A stretch of 64,000 bases of DNA, from contig JAULBX010026940.1 of NCBI GenBank assembly GCA_032358255.1, forward strand, positions 248,001 to 312,000, read 5' to 3'. The position numbers were made by a program, and so were the translations under genes. The notes beneath the pieces were generated by a model. It saw only the letters and a program-made list of their open reading frames with translations, was not told where the DNA came from and ran no database searches. Source of the DNA: Heterotrichella gracilis. Lineage: Eukaryota; Sar; Xanthophyceae; Tribonematales; Xanthonemataceae. Positions 1 through 8,380 of the stretch are shown here, one piece after another. The first letter of the stretch is position 1, and the number at the start of each line of letters is the position of its first letter.

Positions 1-332
1 ATAAAAACTACGCTACCTCTGTTTTAAGTATGCCTGCCACTGGTGCAATAGTTCAATCAATTAGTCAAACTAAAGGTGCAATCGGCTATGTTGGTTTAGC
101 TTACTTAGAAAAAAACACTAAAGCTCTTTCTGTATCTTTTGATAAAGGGAAAAAATTTATAGCCCCAACAATGGCTACTGCAAAAGATAGGAGTTACCCG
201 ATTGTACGTCCATTATATTATTATTATTTAACCACAAGCGAAAAAGCCGTAAAACCTTTTGTTGATTATTGCTTATCAGCCGAAGGACAGAAAATAGTTG
301 AAGATATTGGATATGTGCCGTTGACCAAATAA
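1..332 (+). CDS. pstS: Phosphate ABC transporter substrate-binding protein PstS, C-terminal part
   Basis: The reading frame is open from the window edge (first full codon at base 3), so the 5' part of the gene is missing. The visible ~109 residues are the end of a periplasmic phosphate-binding protein that delivers phosphate to the PstCAB permease. The stretch GAIGYVGLAYLEKN is the typical PstS segment after the SGT phosphate-binding loop. It is followed by the C-terminal YPIVRPLYYYY and a final helix (AEGQKIVEDIGYVPL). The pstC-pstA-pstB-phoU genes directly downstream on the same strand make the assignment firm. A hairpin terminator follows the stop, so pstS may be transcribed at a different level from the permease genes. 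Confidence 0.9.
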   Translation, partial: KNYATSVLSMPATGAIVQSISQTKGAIGYVGLAYLEKNTKALSVSFDKGKKFIAPTMATAKDRSYPIVRPLYYYYLTTSEKAVKPFVDYCLSAEGQKIVEDIGYVPLTK

Positions 333-352
333 AAAAATTAAAACGTTGTTTT

Positions 353-386
353 AAAAAAAGACCTCTTTTAAAGAGTGTCTTTTTTT
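353..386 (+). terminator. Rho-independent terminator after pstS
   Basis: An inverted repeat with A-rich left arm AAAAAAAGAC (353-362) pairs with GTCTTTTTTT (377-386). A second inner stem, CTCTTT with AAAGAG, closes the loop. A T-run lies in the right arm. It sits between pstS and pstC, about 20 bases after the pstS stop. Partial termination here would give more binding protein than permease. Confidence 0.7.
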
Positions 387-414
387 GCATTTATACACAT
401 ACAAAAAATAGCCA

Positions 415-1623
415 TTGAAGAACTTTATTAAGAAATTTTCAGAGAAATTTATTGAAGGCCTGTTAATGCTTAGCAGCACGGTTACCACCTTAACCGTTTT
501 GTTAATTGTTGTATTTTTATTTAAAGAAGGCTTTAGCTTGTTTAATGAAAAACCAATTGAAAAAGGTTATGTGATCGTTATTAATAAAAACAACAATGTT
601 GGGAAGTTGTCATCGGCACAAATAAAAAATATTTATGACCAAAAAATAACCTGGTGGAATGAATTAGGCGCAAAAAAGGATACCGTTATTTTATTTCGAT
701 TAGAAGAAATTACAAATTATTATACCGAAGAACAAATTGGCGCCAACTTTGAAGGTTTATCAAATTGTTTAAACAGGCTGATAGATAGTATTCCCGGCAT
801 TATTGCTTTTTTCCCCGAAAAATATATTGATAAAAATTTTAAAGGCAAACAATTAGAATTAGATAAAGTTAGTTTGGGCGAATTTTTTGCAGGCGAAGAA
901 TGGTATCCAACTTCGCAACCCACAGCGCAATTGGGTGTAAAGCCTTTAATTTTGGGCACACTATGGGTTAGCTTTGGTGCTATTTTGTTTGCGTTGCCAA
1001 TTGGCTTAGCCGCCTCTATTTTTATGAGCGAAATTGCAAGCGGTCGCGTACGCCGTATTATGAAACCTTTAATTGAATTATTAGCAGGCATACCGTCGGT
1101 GGTTTATGGCTTTTTTGGACTGGTAATTATTGTTCCGTTAATTCAAAGAACATTTAATATTTCTGTAGGCGAAACAGGTTTAGCAGGAAGTATTATTTTA
1201 GGCATTATGGCTTTGCCTACAATAATCACTATTTCTGAAGATGCAATGCGCAACACGCCGCGCGCTATGAAAGAGGCTAGCTTAGCTCTTGGCGCCAGTA
1301 AATGGCAAACTATTTATAAGATCGTTATTCCGTATTCTATGTCAGGAATATCAGCAGCGGCAATTTTAGGTATTGGTCGTGCTATTGGCGAAACTATGGC
1401 GGTATTAATGGTTACAGGTAATGCGGCTGTTATACCAGGGAGTATTTTAGAGCCCATGCGTACCATACCAGCAACTATTGCAGCTGAACTTGGCGAAGCA
1501 CCCGATGGCGGCTTGCATTACAAAGCATTATTTGCATTGGGCTGTATTTTATTTATAATTACTATGCTTATTAATCTTACAGTAGAATTTGTATCTAATA
1601 GAAAGAAACACAAAAAACATTAA
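415..1623 (+). CDS. pstC: Phosphate ABC transporter permease PstC with PstS-like insertion
   Basis: This is one of two inner-membrane subunits of the high-affinity phosphate importer. TM1 is at residues 17-37. The C-terminal ~230 residues carry the usual permease fold, with the EAA-type loop around EASLALGASKWQTIYKIVIP and the GRAIGETMAVLMVTGN segment. The TTG at 415 is the best start because the frame has no upstream ATG. The 402-residue length exceeds the usual ~300-320. The excess is a soluble segment at about residues 46-160 after TM1. It reads INKNNNVGKLSSAQIKNIY and then PGIIAFFPEKYI, which resembles the phosphate-binding protein itself (compare GAIGYVGLAYL in PstS upstream). This insert may be a Bacteroidota trait. 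Its function is unknown. Confidence 0.93.
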   Translation: MKNFIKKFSEKFIEGLLMLSSTVTTLTVLLIVVFLFKEGFSLFNEKPIEKGYVIVINKNNNVGKLSSAQIKNIYDQKITWWNELGAKKDTVILFRLEEITNYYTEEQIGANFEGLSNCLNRLIDSIPGIIAFFPEKYIDKNFKGKQLELDKVSLGEFFAGEEWYPTSQPTAQLGVKPLILGTLWVSFGAILFALPIGLAASIFMSEIASGRVRRIMKPLIELLAGIPSVVYGFFGLVIIVPLIQRTFNISVGETGLAGSIILGIMALPTIITISEDAMRNTPRAMKEASLALGASKWQTIYKIVIPYSMSGISAAAILGIGRAIGETMAVLMVTGNAAVIPGSILEPMRTIPATIAAELGEAPDGGLHYKALFALGCILFIITMLINLTVEFVSNRKKHKKH

Positions 1624-1627
1624 GACC

Positions 1628-2506
1628 ATGATAAATGAAGATAAATTAATGAAAAGCAAAAAACGGAATCAGGCTATTGCGTTTACGTTGTTTGGCTTTA
1701 TTGGTTATGCCATTGTTGCTATTTTGGTTTTGATCTTAGCGTTTATAATCATTAAAGGTTTTTCAGTTATTAGTTGGAATTTTATTTCGCAAATGCCGGA
1801 AGAAGGTATGACCAAAGGCGGCATCTATCCAGCAATTATAGGCACACTATATTTAGTTGCCGGCAGTATGTTGTTTGCTTTTCCCATTGGCGTGTTGGCG
1901 GCCATTTATATGAACGAGTATGTAAAAGATGGCTTTGCAAAAAAATTCATTCGCCTCATGACAAATAATTTATCCGGTATTCCATCAATCGTATTTGGTT
2001 TATTTGGCATGGCACTATTTGTAAATAAACTGGGATTTGGCGACTCGATCTTAGCGGGATCTTTAACTTTAGGATTACTTGCACTGCCTGTTGTTATTCG
2101 TAATACCGAAGAGGCGTTAAAAGCAGTAGATGACACGTTTCGTTTAGCAAGTTATGGTTTAGGCGCGTCTAAATTGCAAACTATTCGCAGCGTTGTGTTG
2201 CCAATAGCTTTTCCAAATATTATTACTGGTATGATCTTATCTATTGGTCGCGTATCGGGAGAAACGGCACCAATATTATTTACTGTAGCTGCTTATTTTT
2301 TACCAAAACTACCAAGTAGTATTTTTGAGCAAGCAATGGCCTTGCCGTATCACCTATATGTAATTTCTACAAGCGGCACAAACATCGAAGAGTCTCGACC
2401 AATAGCTTATGGCACAGCGTTGGTATTAATTGCAATTGTGTTAATATGCAATTTACTGGCTAACGCTTTACGTAAATACTTTGGTAATAAAGTTAAAATG
2501 AACTAA
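1628..2506 (+). CDS. pstA: Phosphate ABC transporter permease PstA
   Basis: This is the second permease subunit of the phosphate importer, an inner-membrane protein with about six predicted helices. The family core is visible: [44 protein letters not shown], the EAA-type loop [19 protein letters not shown] and [13 protein letters not shown]. The ATG at 1628 is preferred, giving 292 residues. An in-frame ATG at 1589 would add 13 residues and overlap pstC by 35 bases. With the 1628 start the gene begins 5 bases after the pstC stop. It is followed by pstB after a single base, so it is clearly co-transcribed. Confidence 0.95.
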   Translation: MINEDKLMKSKKRNQAIAFTLFGFIGYAIVAILVLILAFIIIKGFSVISWNFISQMPEEGMTKGGIYPAIIGTLYLVAGSMLFAFPIGVLAAIYMNEYVKDGFAKKFIRLMTNNLSGIPSIVFGLFGMALFVNKLGFGDSILAGSLTLGLLALPVVIRNTEEALKAVDDTFRLASYGLGASKLQTIRSVVLPIAFPNIITGMILSIGRVSGETAPILFTVAAYFLPKLPSSIFEQAMALPYHLYVISTSGTNIEESRPIAYGTALVLIAIVLICNLLANALRKYFGNKVKMN

Positions 2507-2507
2507 C

Positions 2508-3260
2508 ATGTATAAATTAGAATCAAAAAATCTGGATTTTTATTACGGCACACAGCACGCATTAAAAAACATTAATTTAGGTATTAATGAAAATACTGTA
2601 ACCGCATTAATTGGGCCTTCAGGTTGTGGTAAATCTACTTTTTTGCGCTTATTTAATCGCATGAACGATCTTATAAGCAATATAAAATTAACCGGCGAAA
2701 TTTTAATCGACAATAAGAACATTTATGAAAAAGGGGTAAACGTAGATCTTCTTCGTAAACAAACAGGCATGGTATTTCAAAAACCAAATCCGTTTCCAAA
2801 AACTATTTTTGAGAACGTGGCTTATGGTTTAAGGGTAAATGGCATAACAGATAAAAACATTATTGAAGAACGCGTAGTAAATTCCATTAAGCAGGTGGCT
2901 TTATGGGATGAGGTGCAGGATAAATTAAAAAGATCAGCTTTTGAATTATCGGGTGGCCAACAACAGCGCCTTTGTATTGCTCGCGCTTTAGCCATTCAAC
3001 CGTCTGTCATTTTAATGGATGAACCCACTTCGGCATTGGATCCAATATCCACGGCTAAAGTAGAAGAACTAATCTTTGAATTAAAAAACAAATACACAAT
3101 TGTTATAGTCACACATAATATGCAGCAAGCGGCCCGTGTAAGCAGCAGCACAGCCTTTTTTTATTTAGGAGAATTAGTAGAGCATAATATCACTAAAGAA
3201 ATTTTTACAAACCCAAAAGTTGAACGTACTCAAAACTACATAACAGGTCGTTTCGGTTAA
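2508..3260 (+). CDS. pstB: Phosphate ABC transporter ATP-binding protein PstB
   Basis: This is the cytoplasmic ATPase that powers the PstCA channel. All ABC motifs are present: Walker [10 protein letters not shown] (residues about 37-45), Q-loop in VFQKPNPFP, signature LSGGQQQR, Walker [13 protein letters not shown], and H-loop [13 protein letters not shown]. The length of 250 residues is normal for PstB. The conserved FNRMNDL after Walker A and the ending [11 protein letters not shown] are PstB-specific. The start ATG lies one base after the pstA stop. Confidence 0.97.
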   Translation: MYKLESKNLDFYYGTQHALKNINLGINENTVTALIGPSGCGKSTFLRLFNRMNDLISNIKLTGEILIDNKNIYEKGVNVDLLRKQTGMVFQKPNPFPKTIFENVAYGLRVNGITDKNIIEERVVNSIKQVALWDEVQDKLKRSAFELSGGQQQRLCIARALAIQPSVILMDEPTSALDPISTAKVEELIFELKNKYTIVIVTHNMQQAARVSSSTAFFYLGELVEHNITKEIFTNPKVERTQNYITGRFG

Positions 3261-3303
3261 GCGTTAGTTTACTTTTTACAATTTTTTTATTAAATTTAAA
3301 TTT

Positions 3304-3975
3304 ATGAGTCATATAGAGTTTGAAATGCAACAGCTAAAAGCTGAAATTATTGAAATGTGGAGATTGGTGTCTTTACAAATGAAAAACGCCATGGTTTGTT
3401 TAGCTAAAATGGACAAGGACATGGCAAAACAAATTGCTGAGTCAGAAAAAAAGGTCAATTCGTTAGAATTAAAAATTGATAGGAGCTGTGAGAATATTTT
3501 TGCTTTACATAATCCGGTTGCAAATGATCTGAGACTGGTACTTGCATTATTACGCATAAACGCGAATCTTGAGCGCATCGGAGATATTGCGGCCAGTGTG
3601 GCTAAATTTGTAAAAAAGGCAGATGCTTACGATTATAAAACGTTAATTGATAGCACGCATTCGTTAGAAATGTTTGAGGAAGCTTGTGATCTATTAGAAG
3701 ATGTATTAAATTCTTTTGAAAGCGAAAACTCACAAATTGCAGAAGGTATCTTTAAACGTGATAGAACGTTGAACGAATTAAATAAAAATGCGCGTTCAAT
3801 AATTATTGCACAAATAAAAAAAGACCCTGAAAACGTAGAAGCTTGCTTAAGCATGCTTTCCATTATCAGAAAATTGGAGCGTGCCGGGGATCAAAGCAAA
3901 GGCATAGCAGAAGAAATTATTTTCTTTATAGAAGCAAAAGTATTAAAACACTCTCCAAAAACAAACGAAAACTAA
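3304..3975 (+). CDS. phoU: Phosphate signalling regulator PhoU
   Basis: PhoU is an all-helical cytoplasmic protein that couples the Pst transporter to phosphate signalling. The sequence shows the two PhoU repeats. The first has VNSLELKIDRSCENIFALHNPVANDLRLVLALLRINANLERIGD; the second has VEACLSMLSIIRKLERAGDQSKGIAEEII. The LERIGD and LERAGD motifs are the metal-binding E-x-x-x-D type sites. The 223-residue length is normal. It follows pstB by 43 bases. No PhoR/PhoB pair is seen in the window. Confidence 0.93.
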   Translation: MSHIEFEMQQLKAEIIEMWRLVSLQMKNAMVCLAKMDKDMAKQIAESEKKVNSLELKIDRSCENIFALHNPVANDLRLVLALLRINANLERIGDIAASVAKFVKKADAYDYKTLIDSTHSLEMFEEACDLLEDVLNSFESENSQIAEGIFKRDRTLNELNKNARSIIIAQIKKDPENVEACLSMLSIIRKLERAGDQSKGIAEEIIFFIEAKVLKHSPKTNEN

Positions 3976-4044
3976 TTGATTTTCAGTTGTTTGCAGTTTT
4001 CTTGACGTAACATCGATTTATTTAAAAAATAGACGGTTTAACCC

Positions 4045-4052
4045 TACTTTTG
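4045..4052 (+). promoter_or_regulatory. Possible -7 promoter box upstream of the PiT transporter
   Basis: TACTTTTG matches the Bacteroidota -7 consensus TAnnTTTG and lies 85 bases upstream of the PiT start, within the 161-base gap after phoU. A good -33 TTTG at the expected ~19-base spacing is not evident, so this is tentative. It would allow pit expression independent of pst. Confidence 0.35.
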
Positions 4053-4136
4053 TCGGGCTATTAAAGCCTAACTTAATGTTAACTTAACATTAGCTGTGCT
4101 TTTTAAAAATAGCTTTGAACCCTATAAACACACATT

Positions 4137-5540
4137 ATGTTTGGATTAGACACAACTCTCACAGTTTTATTGATACTTTGTTTGGTATTAGCTTGTTTCT
4201 TCGAATTTATAAATGGTTTTCACGATACAGCCAACGCTGTAGCTACTGTAATTTATACCAATTCAATGAAACCAACTGTAGCTGTAGTATACAGCGGCGT
4301 ATTAAATTTTACAGGCGTTATGTTGGGTGGCATTGCGGTTGCAATGGGCATTGTAAATTTATTACCCATGGATGCGTTGGTGGATAGCAATCCGTATCAC
4401 GGTGTTGCAATGATACTAGCATTATTGGTAAGCTCTATTATTTGGAATTTTGGTACCTGGTATTTTGGTATTCCTTCATCCAGTTCACATACACTTATTG
4501 GTTCTATTTTAGGTATTGGTTTGGCCTTTGCCTTTTTGCCTGGTGATCTTGGGCTTACAGCCGTTAACTGGGACAAAGCAAAAGATACAGGTTTGGCATT
4601 ATTATTATCACCATTAATTGGTTTTTCAGTTGCTATTATCATGATGTTTATTTTTAAACGGTTTATAAAAAATGAAATAATATATAAAGAACCAATTCCG
4701 GGAAAAATGCCTCCTCTTTGGATCCGCATGTTGTTATGGTTAACCTGCGGCCTGGTGAGTTTTTTTCACGGTCAAAATGATGGGCAAAAAGGTGTAGGTT
4801 TAATTATGCTTATTTTAATTGCAGTATTGCCGGGGCAGTTTGCGGTCGATTCAAGCGTCAACCTGCAAAGCGTTAATGGTAATGTAAATAAAATAGAATT
4901 ACTAATGTCTAAAGCAGATACTACCGTACTTGCAAAAAAAGAAAAAGTATTGTATGCTGAGATCATGAAACATTCAGATCATTTCGAGGAAATTACTGCT
5001 AACAAATTTAACTCGGATGAAGTTGGTTTGAAAGATCGTTTTTCATTGAGAAAAGATGTTATCAAGGTTACAAAGAACACAGACAAAATAATTAAAGGCG
5101 GTAACCTAAATTTAAGTGTCAATGAAATAAAAGAATTAACACACGAAATAAAAGCTACTAAAAAATTAGTAGAATATGCGCCATCATGGGTAATAATTAT
5201 TATCTCCCTGTGTCTAGGCCTTGGCACCATGGTGGGTTGGAAACGTATTGTAAAAACAGTTGGCGAAAAAATTGGTAAACAACATATGAGCTATGCACAA
5301 GGTGCTAGTGCCGAGTTAGTAGCATCTATGGGTATTGGTATGGCTTCAGCATATGGTGTGCCGGTTTCAACAACACACATGTTATCTTCGGGTATTGCGG
5401 GCTCTATGGTTGCTAAAAAAGGATTAAAGAATTTACAAAAAGGCACTATTAAAACCATTGCTTTGGCATGGTTGCTAACATTACCGGTAACTATTATTTT
5501 ATCGGGAGGTTTGTTCTTATTGTTCCGCGCAATACTTTAA
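4137..5540 (+). CDS. PiT-family inorganic phosphate transporter
   Basis: This is a low-affinity phosphate:cation symporter of the PiT/Pho-4 family in the inner membrane. The N-terminal half-repeat shows FEFINGFHDTANAVATVIYT, the family signature. The C-terminal repeat shows GASAELVASMGIGMASAYGVPVSTTHMLSSGIAG. The SSSHTLIGSILG and STTHML segments are the paired phosphate-binding loops. Between the halves, residues ~240-350 form a charged, partly coiled-coil loop that is longer than in short bacterial PitA and replaces the usual simple linker. The 467-residue length fits the Bacteroidota members. Placement right after phoU suggests a phosphate-homeostasis cluster. Confidence 0.92.
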   Translation: MFGLDTTLTVLLILCLVLACFFEFINGFHDTANAVATVIYTNSMKPTVAVVYSGVLNFTGVMLGGIAVAMGIVNLLPMDALVDSNPYHGVAMILALLVSSIIWNFGTWYFGIPSSSSHTLIGSILGIGLAFAFLPGDLGLTAVNWDKAKDTGLALLLSPLIGFSVAIIMMFIFKRFIKNEIIYKEPIPGKMPPLWIRMLLWLTCGLVSFFHGQNDGQKGVGLIMLILIAVLPGQFAVDSSVNLQSVNGNVNKIELLMSKADTTVLAKKEKVLYAEIMKHSDHFEEITANKFNSDEVGLKDRFSLRKDVIKVTKNTDKIIKGGNLNLSVNEIKELTHEIKATKKLVEYAPSWVIIIISLCLGLGTMVGWKRIVKTVGEKIGKQHMSYAQGASAELVASMGIGMASAYGVPVSTTHMLSSGIAGSMVAKKGLKNLQKGTIKTIALAWLLTLPVTIILSGGLFLLFRAIL

Positions 5541-5543
5541 TGT

Positions 5544-5580
5544 CCTCCTTTGGAGGAGGTGTCCGAAGGACGGAGGAGGA
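5544..5580. repeat. GC-rich double hairpin repeat
   Basis: Directly after the PiT stop lies CCTCC-TTT-GGAGG (5544-5556), followed by GTCC-GAA-GGAC (5561-5571) and a terminal GGAGGAGGA. The outer CCTCC can also pair with the last GGAGG. Its G+C-rich composition stands out from its surroundings. It looks like a dispersed intergenic repeat unit and could also serve to end pit transcription, though there is no T-run. Confidence 0.5.
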
Positions 5581-5602
5581 ATAGCAATGCTTCAATGAAG
5601 GT

Positions 5603-5629
5603 TGTGCAATCTGTGCATTAAAATGTGCA
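5603..5629. repeat. Three TGTGCA direct repeats
   Basis: TGTGCA occurs at 5603, 5612 and 5624. The first and last sit in the longer shared word TGTGCAATCT. They lie 64-105 bases upstream of a sigma-54-like promoter, the position where enhancer-binding activators usually attach. A regulatory role is inference. Confidence 0.35.
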
Positions 5630-5692
5630 ATCTCGTACACACAAATTAAAACACAAACTATTTAACTTATTGATGGATAACAAAATATTTTT

Positions 5693-5708
5693 TTGGCACA
5701 GTTCTCGC
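5693..5708 (+). promoter_or_regulatory. Sigma-54-like promoter for the small gene at 5746
   Basis: TTGGCACAGTTCTCGC fits the -24/-12 consensus YTGGCACGrnnnTTGC. The -24 TGGCAC is perfect, spacing is correct and the essential GG and GC doublets are kept. The first mismatch is A for G after TGGCAC; the second is C for T in the -12 element. Expected transcription start is near 5720, giving a leader of roughly 25 bases before the ATG at 5746. Confidence 0.4.
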
Positions 5709-5745
5709 CATTATTAAGTAAGAAACAACCTAAAAAATAGAACCT

Positions 5746-5894
5746 ATGCCAAACACAGGAAGAGATGATGCAAGAGAACGCATAAAAAAGCGGCTCCATC
5801 ACACGGTGCAGAAACGCACAAGAAAGAAACAGAAAAAATAAAAAAAGAAAACGCCGATCTTAAAAAAGATCTAACACAAAAGCGTAAACAATAA
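5746..5894 (+). CDS. Small lysine-rich protein encoded in two frames joined at a slippery heptamer
   Basis: An ATG at 5746 opens a frame reading MPNTGRDDARERIKK. Without a shift it continues as a basic tail of no clear character and stops at 5841 (31 residues). At 5784-5790 the sequence A AAA AAG lies exactly in the frame needed for -1 slippage. A -1 shift leads to a frame from 5790 that stays open to 5894 and reads as a charged helix (HKKETEKIKKENADLKKDL), giving about 49 residues. The coding-like composition of the second frame suggests it is the real C-terminus. The site may be programmed frameshifting, a real one-base deletion, or a homopolymer sequencing error. The family is not recognised. 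It is preceded by a sigma-54-like promoter and followed by a strong terminator, so it looks like an independent transcription unit. Confidence 0.45.
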
Positions 5895-5939
5895 ATACCG
5901 TCAATTTTGCTATCTCAAAAATAGTGAACTGGACAAATC

Positions 5940-5975
5940 AAAAACCCGCTCACATTCTGTAAGCGGGTTTTTTGT
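5940..5975. terminator. Bidirectional terminator between small gene and hutU
   Basis: AAAACCCGCT (5941-5950) pairs with AGCGGGTTTT (5962-5971) around an 11-base loop, with T-runs on the plus side and A-runs giving T-runs on the minus side. It ends the small plus-strand gene and the minus-strand hutU, whose stop is at 5999. Confidence 0.85.
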
Positions 5976-5998
5976 TTTAATATAATTTTTTTGAAAAA

Positions 5999-8011
5999 CT
6001 AAAGACCTTCCAACAAACTATCATCTACCAAATTAGGCAATGTAACTTTTAAATTCGGTGTACGTTCCATTTCGCGTTTAATAGCAAAAAGCGCTTCATC
6101 GTTACGCGCCCAGGCCCTTCTTGAGATCCCGTTATTTACATCCCAGAATAACATTTGTTCTAACCTTCTTTCTGCATCATCGGTTCCATCCAGCACCAGA
6201 CCAAAACCGCCGTTTATCACTTCGCCCCAACCAACGCCACCACCATTATGTAAACTTATCCAGGTTGCTCCGCGGAATGCATCGCCAACAAAATTTTGCA
6301 CGGCCATATCAGCAGTAAACTTACTACCGTCATAAATGTTAGAGGTTTCTCTATAAGGACTATCTGTTCCGCTTACATCATGATGATCTCTTCCTAAAAC
6401 AACCGGCGCTGTAATTTTTCCTTCTTTAATAGCTTTGTTAATTGCCTTTGCAACTTTTATCCTTCCTTCGCTATCAGCGTATAATATGCGCGCTTGTGAA
6501 CCAACTACTAAATTATTTTGCATGGCATTTTTTATCCACAAAATATTATCCATTAATTGTTGCTGTATTTCTTTTGGTGCTGTTTTATAAATTTCTTCCA
6601 ATACAGCCAAAGCCAATTCATCCGTTTTTCTAAGATCATTCTCATTCGCGCTTGTACACACCCAACGGAATGGACCAAAACCATAATCAAAACACATTGG
6701 CCCTAAAATATCCTGCACATAACTTTTGTATTTAAAGTCGCCGTTCTTTTCTAAAATATCGGCACCAGCACGACTTGCCTCTAATAAGAACGCGTTACCA
6801 TAATCAAAAAAGTACATGCCTTTTGCGGCAAATTTATTTATGCAGGCTGCATGCGCGCGTAATGTTTTTTGAACTTCTTCTTTAAACTTTGCGGGGTTTT
6901 CGGCCATGAGTTTATTGGACTCTTCGTAGCTGAGCCCCTGCGGATAATAACCGCCGGCCCATGGATTATGCAAAGAAGACTGATCGGTACCAATATCAAC
7001 TAAAATATTTTCTTTCAATAATTTTTCCCAAAGATCAACCGCGTTGCCCTGGTACGCTAAACTTACCGCTTCTTTATTTTTTTGTGCTTCTTTAATACGA
7101 ACTATTAATTTATCAAGATCAGGAAAAACTTCATCTACCCAACCTTGCGAATGTCTTGTTGCAACCGCTTTAGGATTTATCTCTGAAGTTACAGAAACAA
7201 GCCCGGCAATTTTTGCTGCCTTTGGTTGTGCGCCGCTCATACCGCCCAGTCCGCAGGTAACAAATAATTTACCTTTACGCTCTTCTTCGGTATGGAATTT
7301 CTTGCGGGCTGCGTTCATAACGGTTATGGTTGTGCCATGTACAATTCCCTGCGGGCCAATGTACATAAAACTACCTGCCGTCATTTGTCCATATTGTGTT
7401 ACGCCTAATGCATTAAATTTTTCCCAATCATCAGGCTTACTGTAATTAGGTATCATCATACCATTAGTAACAACAACTCGTGGCGCATCTTTATGCGATG
7501 GAAATAGGCCCATAGGGTGACCGCTATATAAAACAAGCGTTTGCTCGTTGTTCATAACAGCTAAGTACTGCATGGTTAACAGATACTGTGCCCAATTTTG
7601 AAAAACAGAACCGTTACCACCATAGGTAATTAATTCATGCGGATGTTGCGCAACGGCATAGTCTAAATTGTTACTTAACATATGCATAATTGCCGCAGCC
7701 TGTATGCTTTTATGCGGATACTCGTTAATTGGACGCGCGTAAATTTTGTAATCCGGCCTAAAGCGGTGCATATAAACACGGCCGTAAGTTTTTAATTCGT
7801 GTGCAAATTCTTTTACTAAAACAGAATGATGTTTAGGATCAAAATAGCGTAGCGCATTTCGTAAGGCTAATTTTTTTTCTTCGGCATTTAAAATGTCTTT
7901 ACGTTTTGGCGCGTGATTGATAGTGCTATCGTATGGTTTTGCTTCCGGCAATTGCTCTGGTATACCCTGTAATATTATTTCTTTAAACGAAACTCCTGTT
8001 ATTGTTGACAT
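5999..8011 (-). CDS. hutU: Urocanate hydratase
   Basis: It converts urocanate to 4-imidazolone-5-propionate with bound NAD+, the second step of histidine breakdown in the cytoplasm. Recognisable blocks run in family order: GGNGSVFQNWAQYLLTMQYL, YSGHPMGLFPSHKDAPRVVV, VTQYGQMTAGSFMYIGPQG, the NAD+-binding TCGLGGMSGAQPKAAKIAG, VLGRDHHDVSGTDSPYRET, and NGGGVGWGEVINGGFGLVLDG. At 670 residues it is the long form, closer in size to the eukaryotic enzyme than to the ~555-residue enzyme of Pseudomonas or Bacillus. No hutH, hutI or hutG gene lies next to it, so the rest of the pathway must be elsewhere. Confidence 0.97.
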   Translation of the reverse strand: MSTITGVSFKEIILQGIPEQLPEAKPYDSTINHAPKRKDILNAEEKKLALRNALRYFDPKHHSVLVKEFAHELKTYGRVYMHRFRPDYKIYARPINEYPHKSIQAAAIMHMLSNNLDYAVAQHPHELITYGGNGSVFQNWAQYLLTMQYLAVMNNEQTLVLYSGHPMGLFPSHKDAPRVVVTNGMMIPNYSKPDDWEKFNALGVTQYGQMTAGSFMYIGPQGIVHGTTITVMNAARKKFHTEEERKGKLFVTCGLGGMSGAQPKAAKIAGLVSVTSEINPKAVATRHSQGWVDEVFPDLDKLIVRIKEAQKNKEAVSLAYQGNAVDLWEKLLKENILVDIGTDQSSLHNPWAGGYYPQGLSYEESNKLMAENPAKFKEEVQKTLRAHAACINKFAAKGMYFFDYGNAFLLEASRAGADILEKNGDFKYKSYVQDILGPMCFDYGFGPFRWVCTSANENDLRKTDELALAVLEEIYKTAPKEIQQQLMDNILWIKNAMQNNLVVGSQARILYADSEGRIKVAKAINKAIKEGKITAPVVLGRDHHDVSGTDSPYRETSNIYDGSKFTADMAVQNFVGDAFRGATWISLHNGGGVGWGEVINGGFGLVLDGTDDAERRLEQMLFWDVNNGISRRAWARNDEALFAIKREMERTPNLKVTLPNLVDDSLLEGL

Positions 8012-8020
8012 AATTAAGAT

Positions 8021-8260
<240 letters not shown>

Positions 8261-8294
8261 TTATTTTATGGGAATGCGACATAGTAAAACATAA

Positions 8295-8317
8295 ACGCTC
8301 CGCCAAAGGCGAAGCGT
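8295..8317 (-). terminator. Hairpin after the thioredoxin-like gene
   Basis: ACGCTCCGCC (8295-8304) and GGCGAAGCGT (8308-8317) form a 10-base stem with one mismatch and an AAA loop. An outer CATAGT/ACTATG pair flanks it. It is downstream of the minus-strand thioredoxin-like gene, but the T-run is weak, so termination may be incomplete. Confidence 0.5.
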
Positions 8318-8380
8318 CAACTATGTTATATGAATTTTTTTAATTTTTCGACGATCTCTATTTAGTTTAAACCTGTAGTA

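Noticed and set aside
720-1091. Antisense open frame opposite pstC
   Set aside because: It is a shadow of a real gene, with no start context or family match.
5544-5580. CRISPR repeat or insertion-sequence end
   Set aside because: Only one copy is seen in the window, with no spacers, no transposase and no target-site duplication.
7044-7445. 133-residue frame opposite hutU
   Set aside because: It is the complement of conserved hutU sequence, and the composition does not look like a protein.
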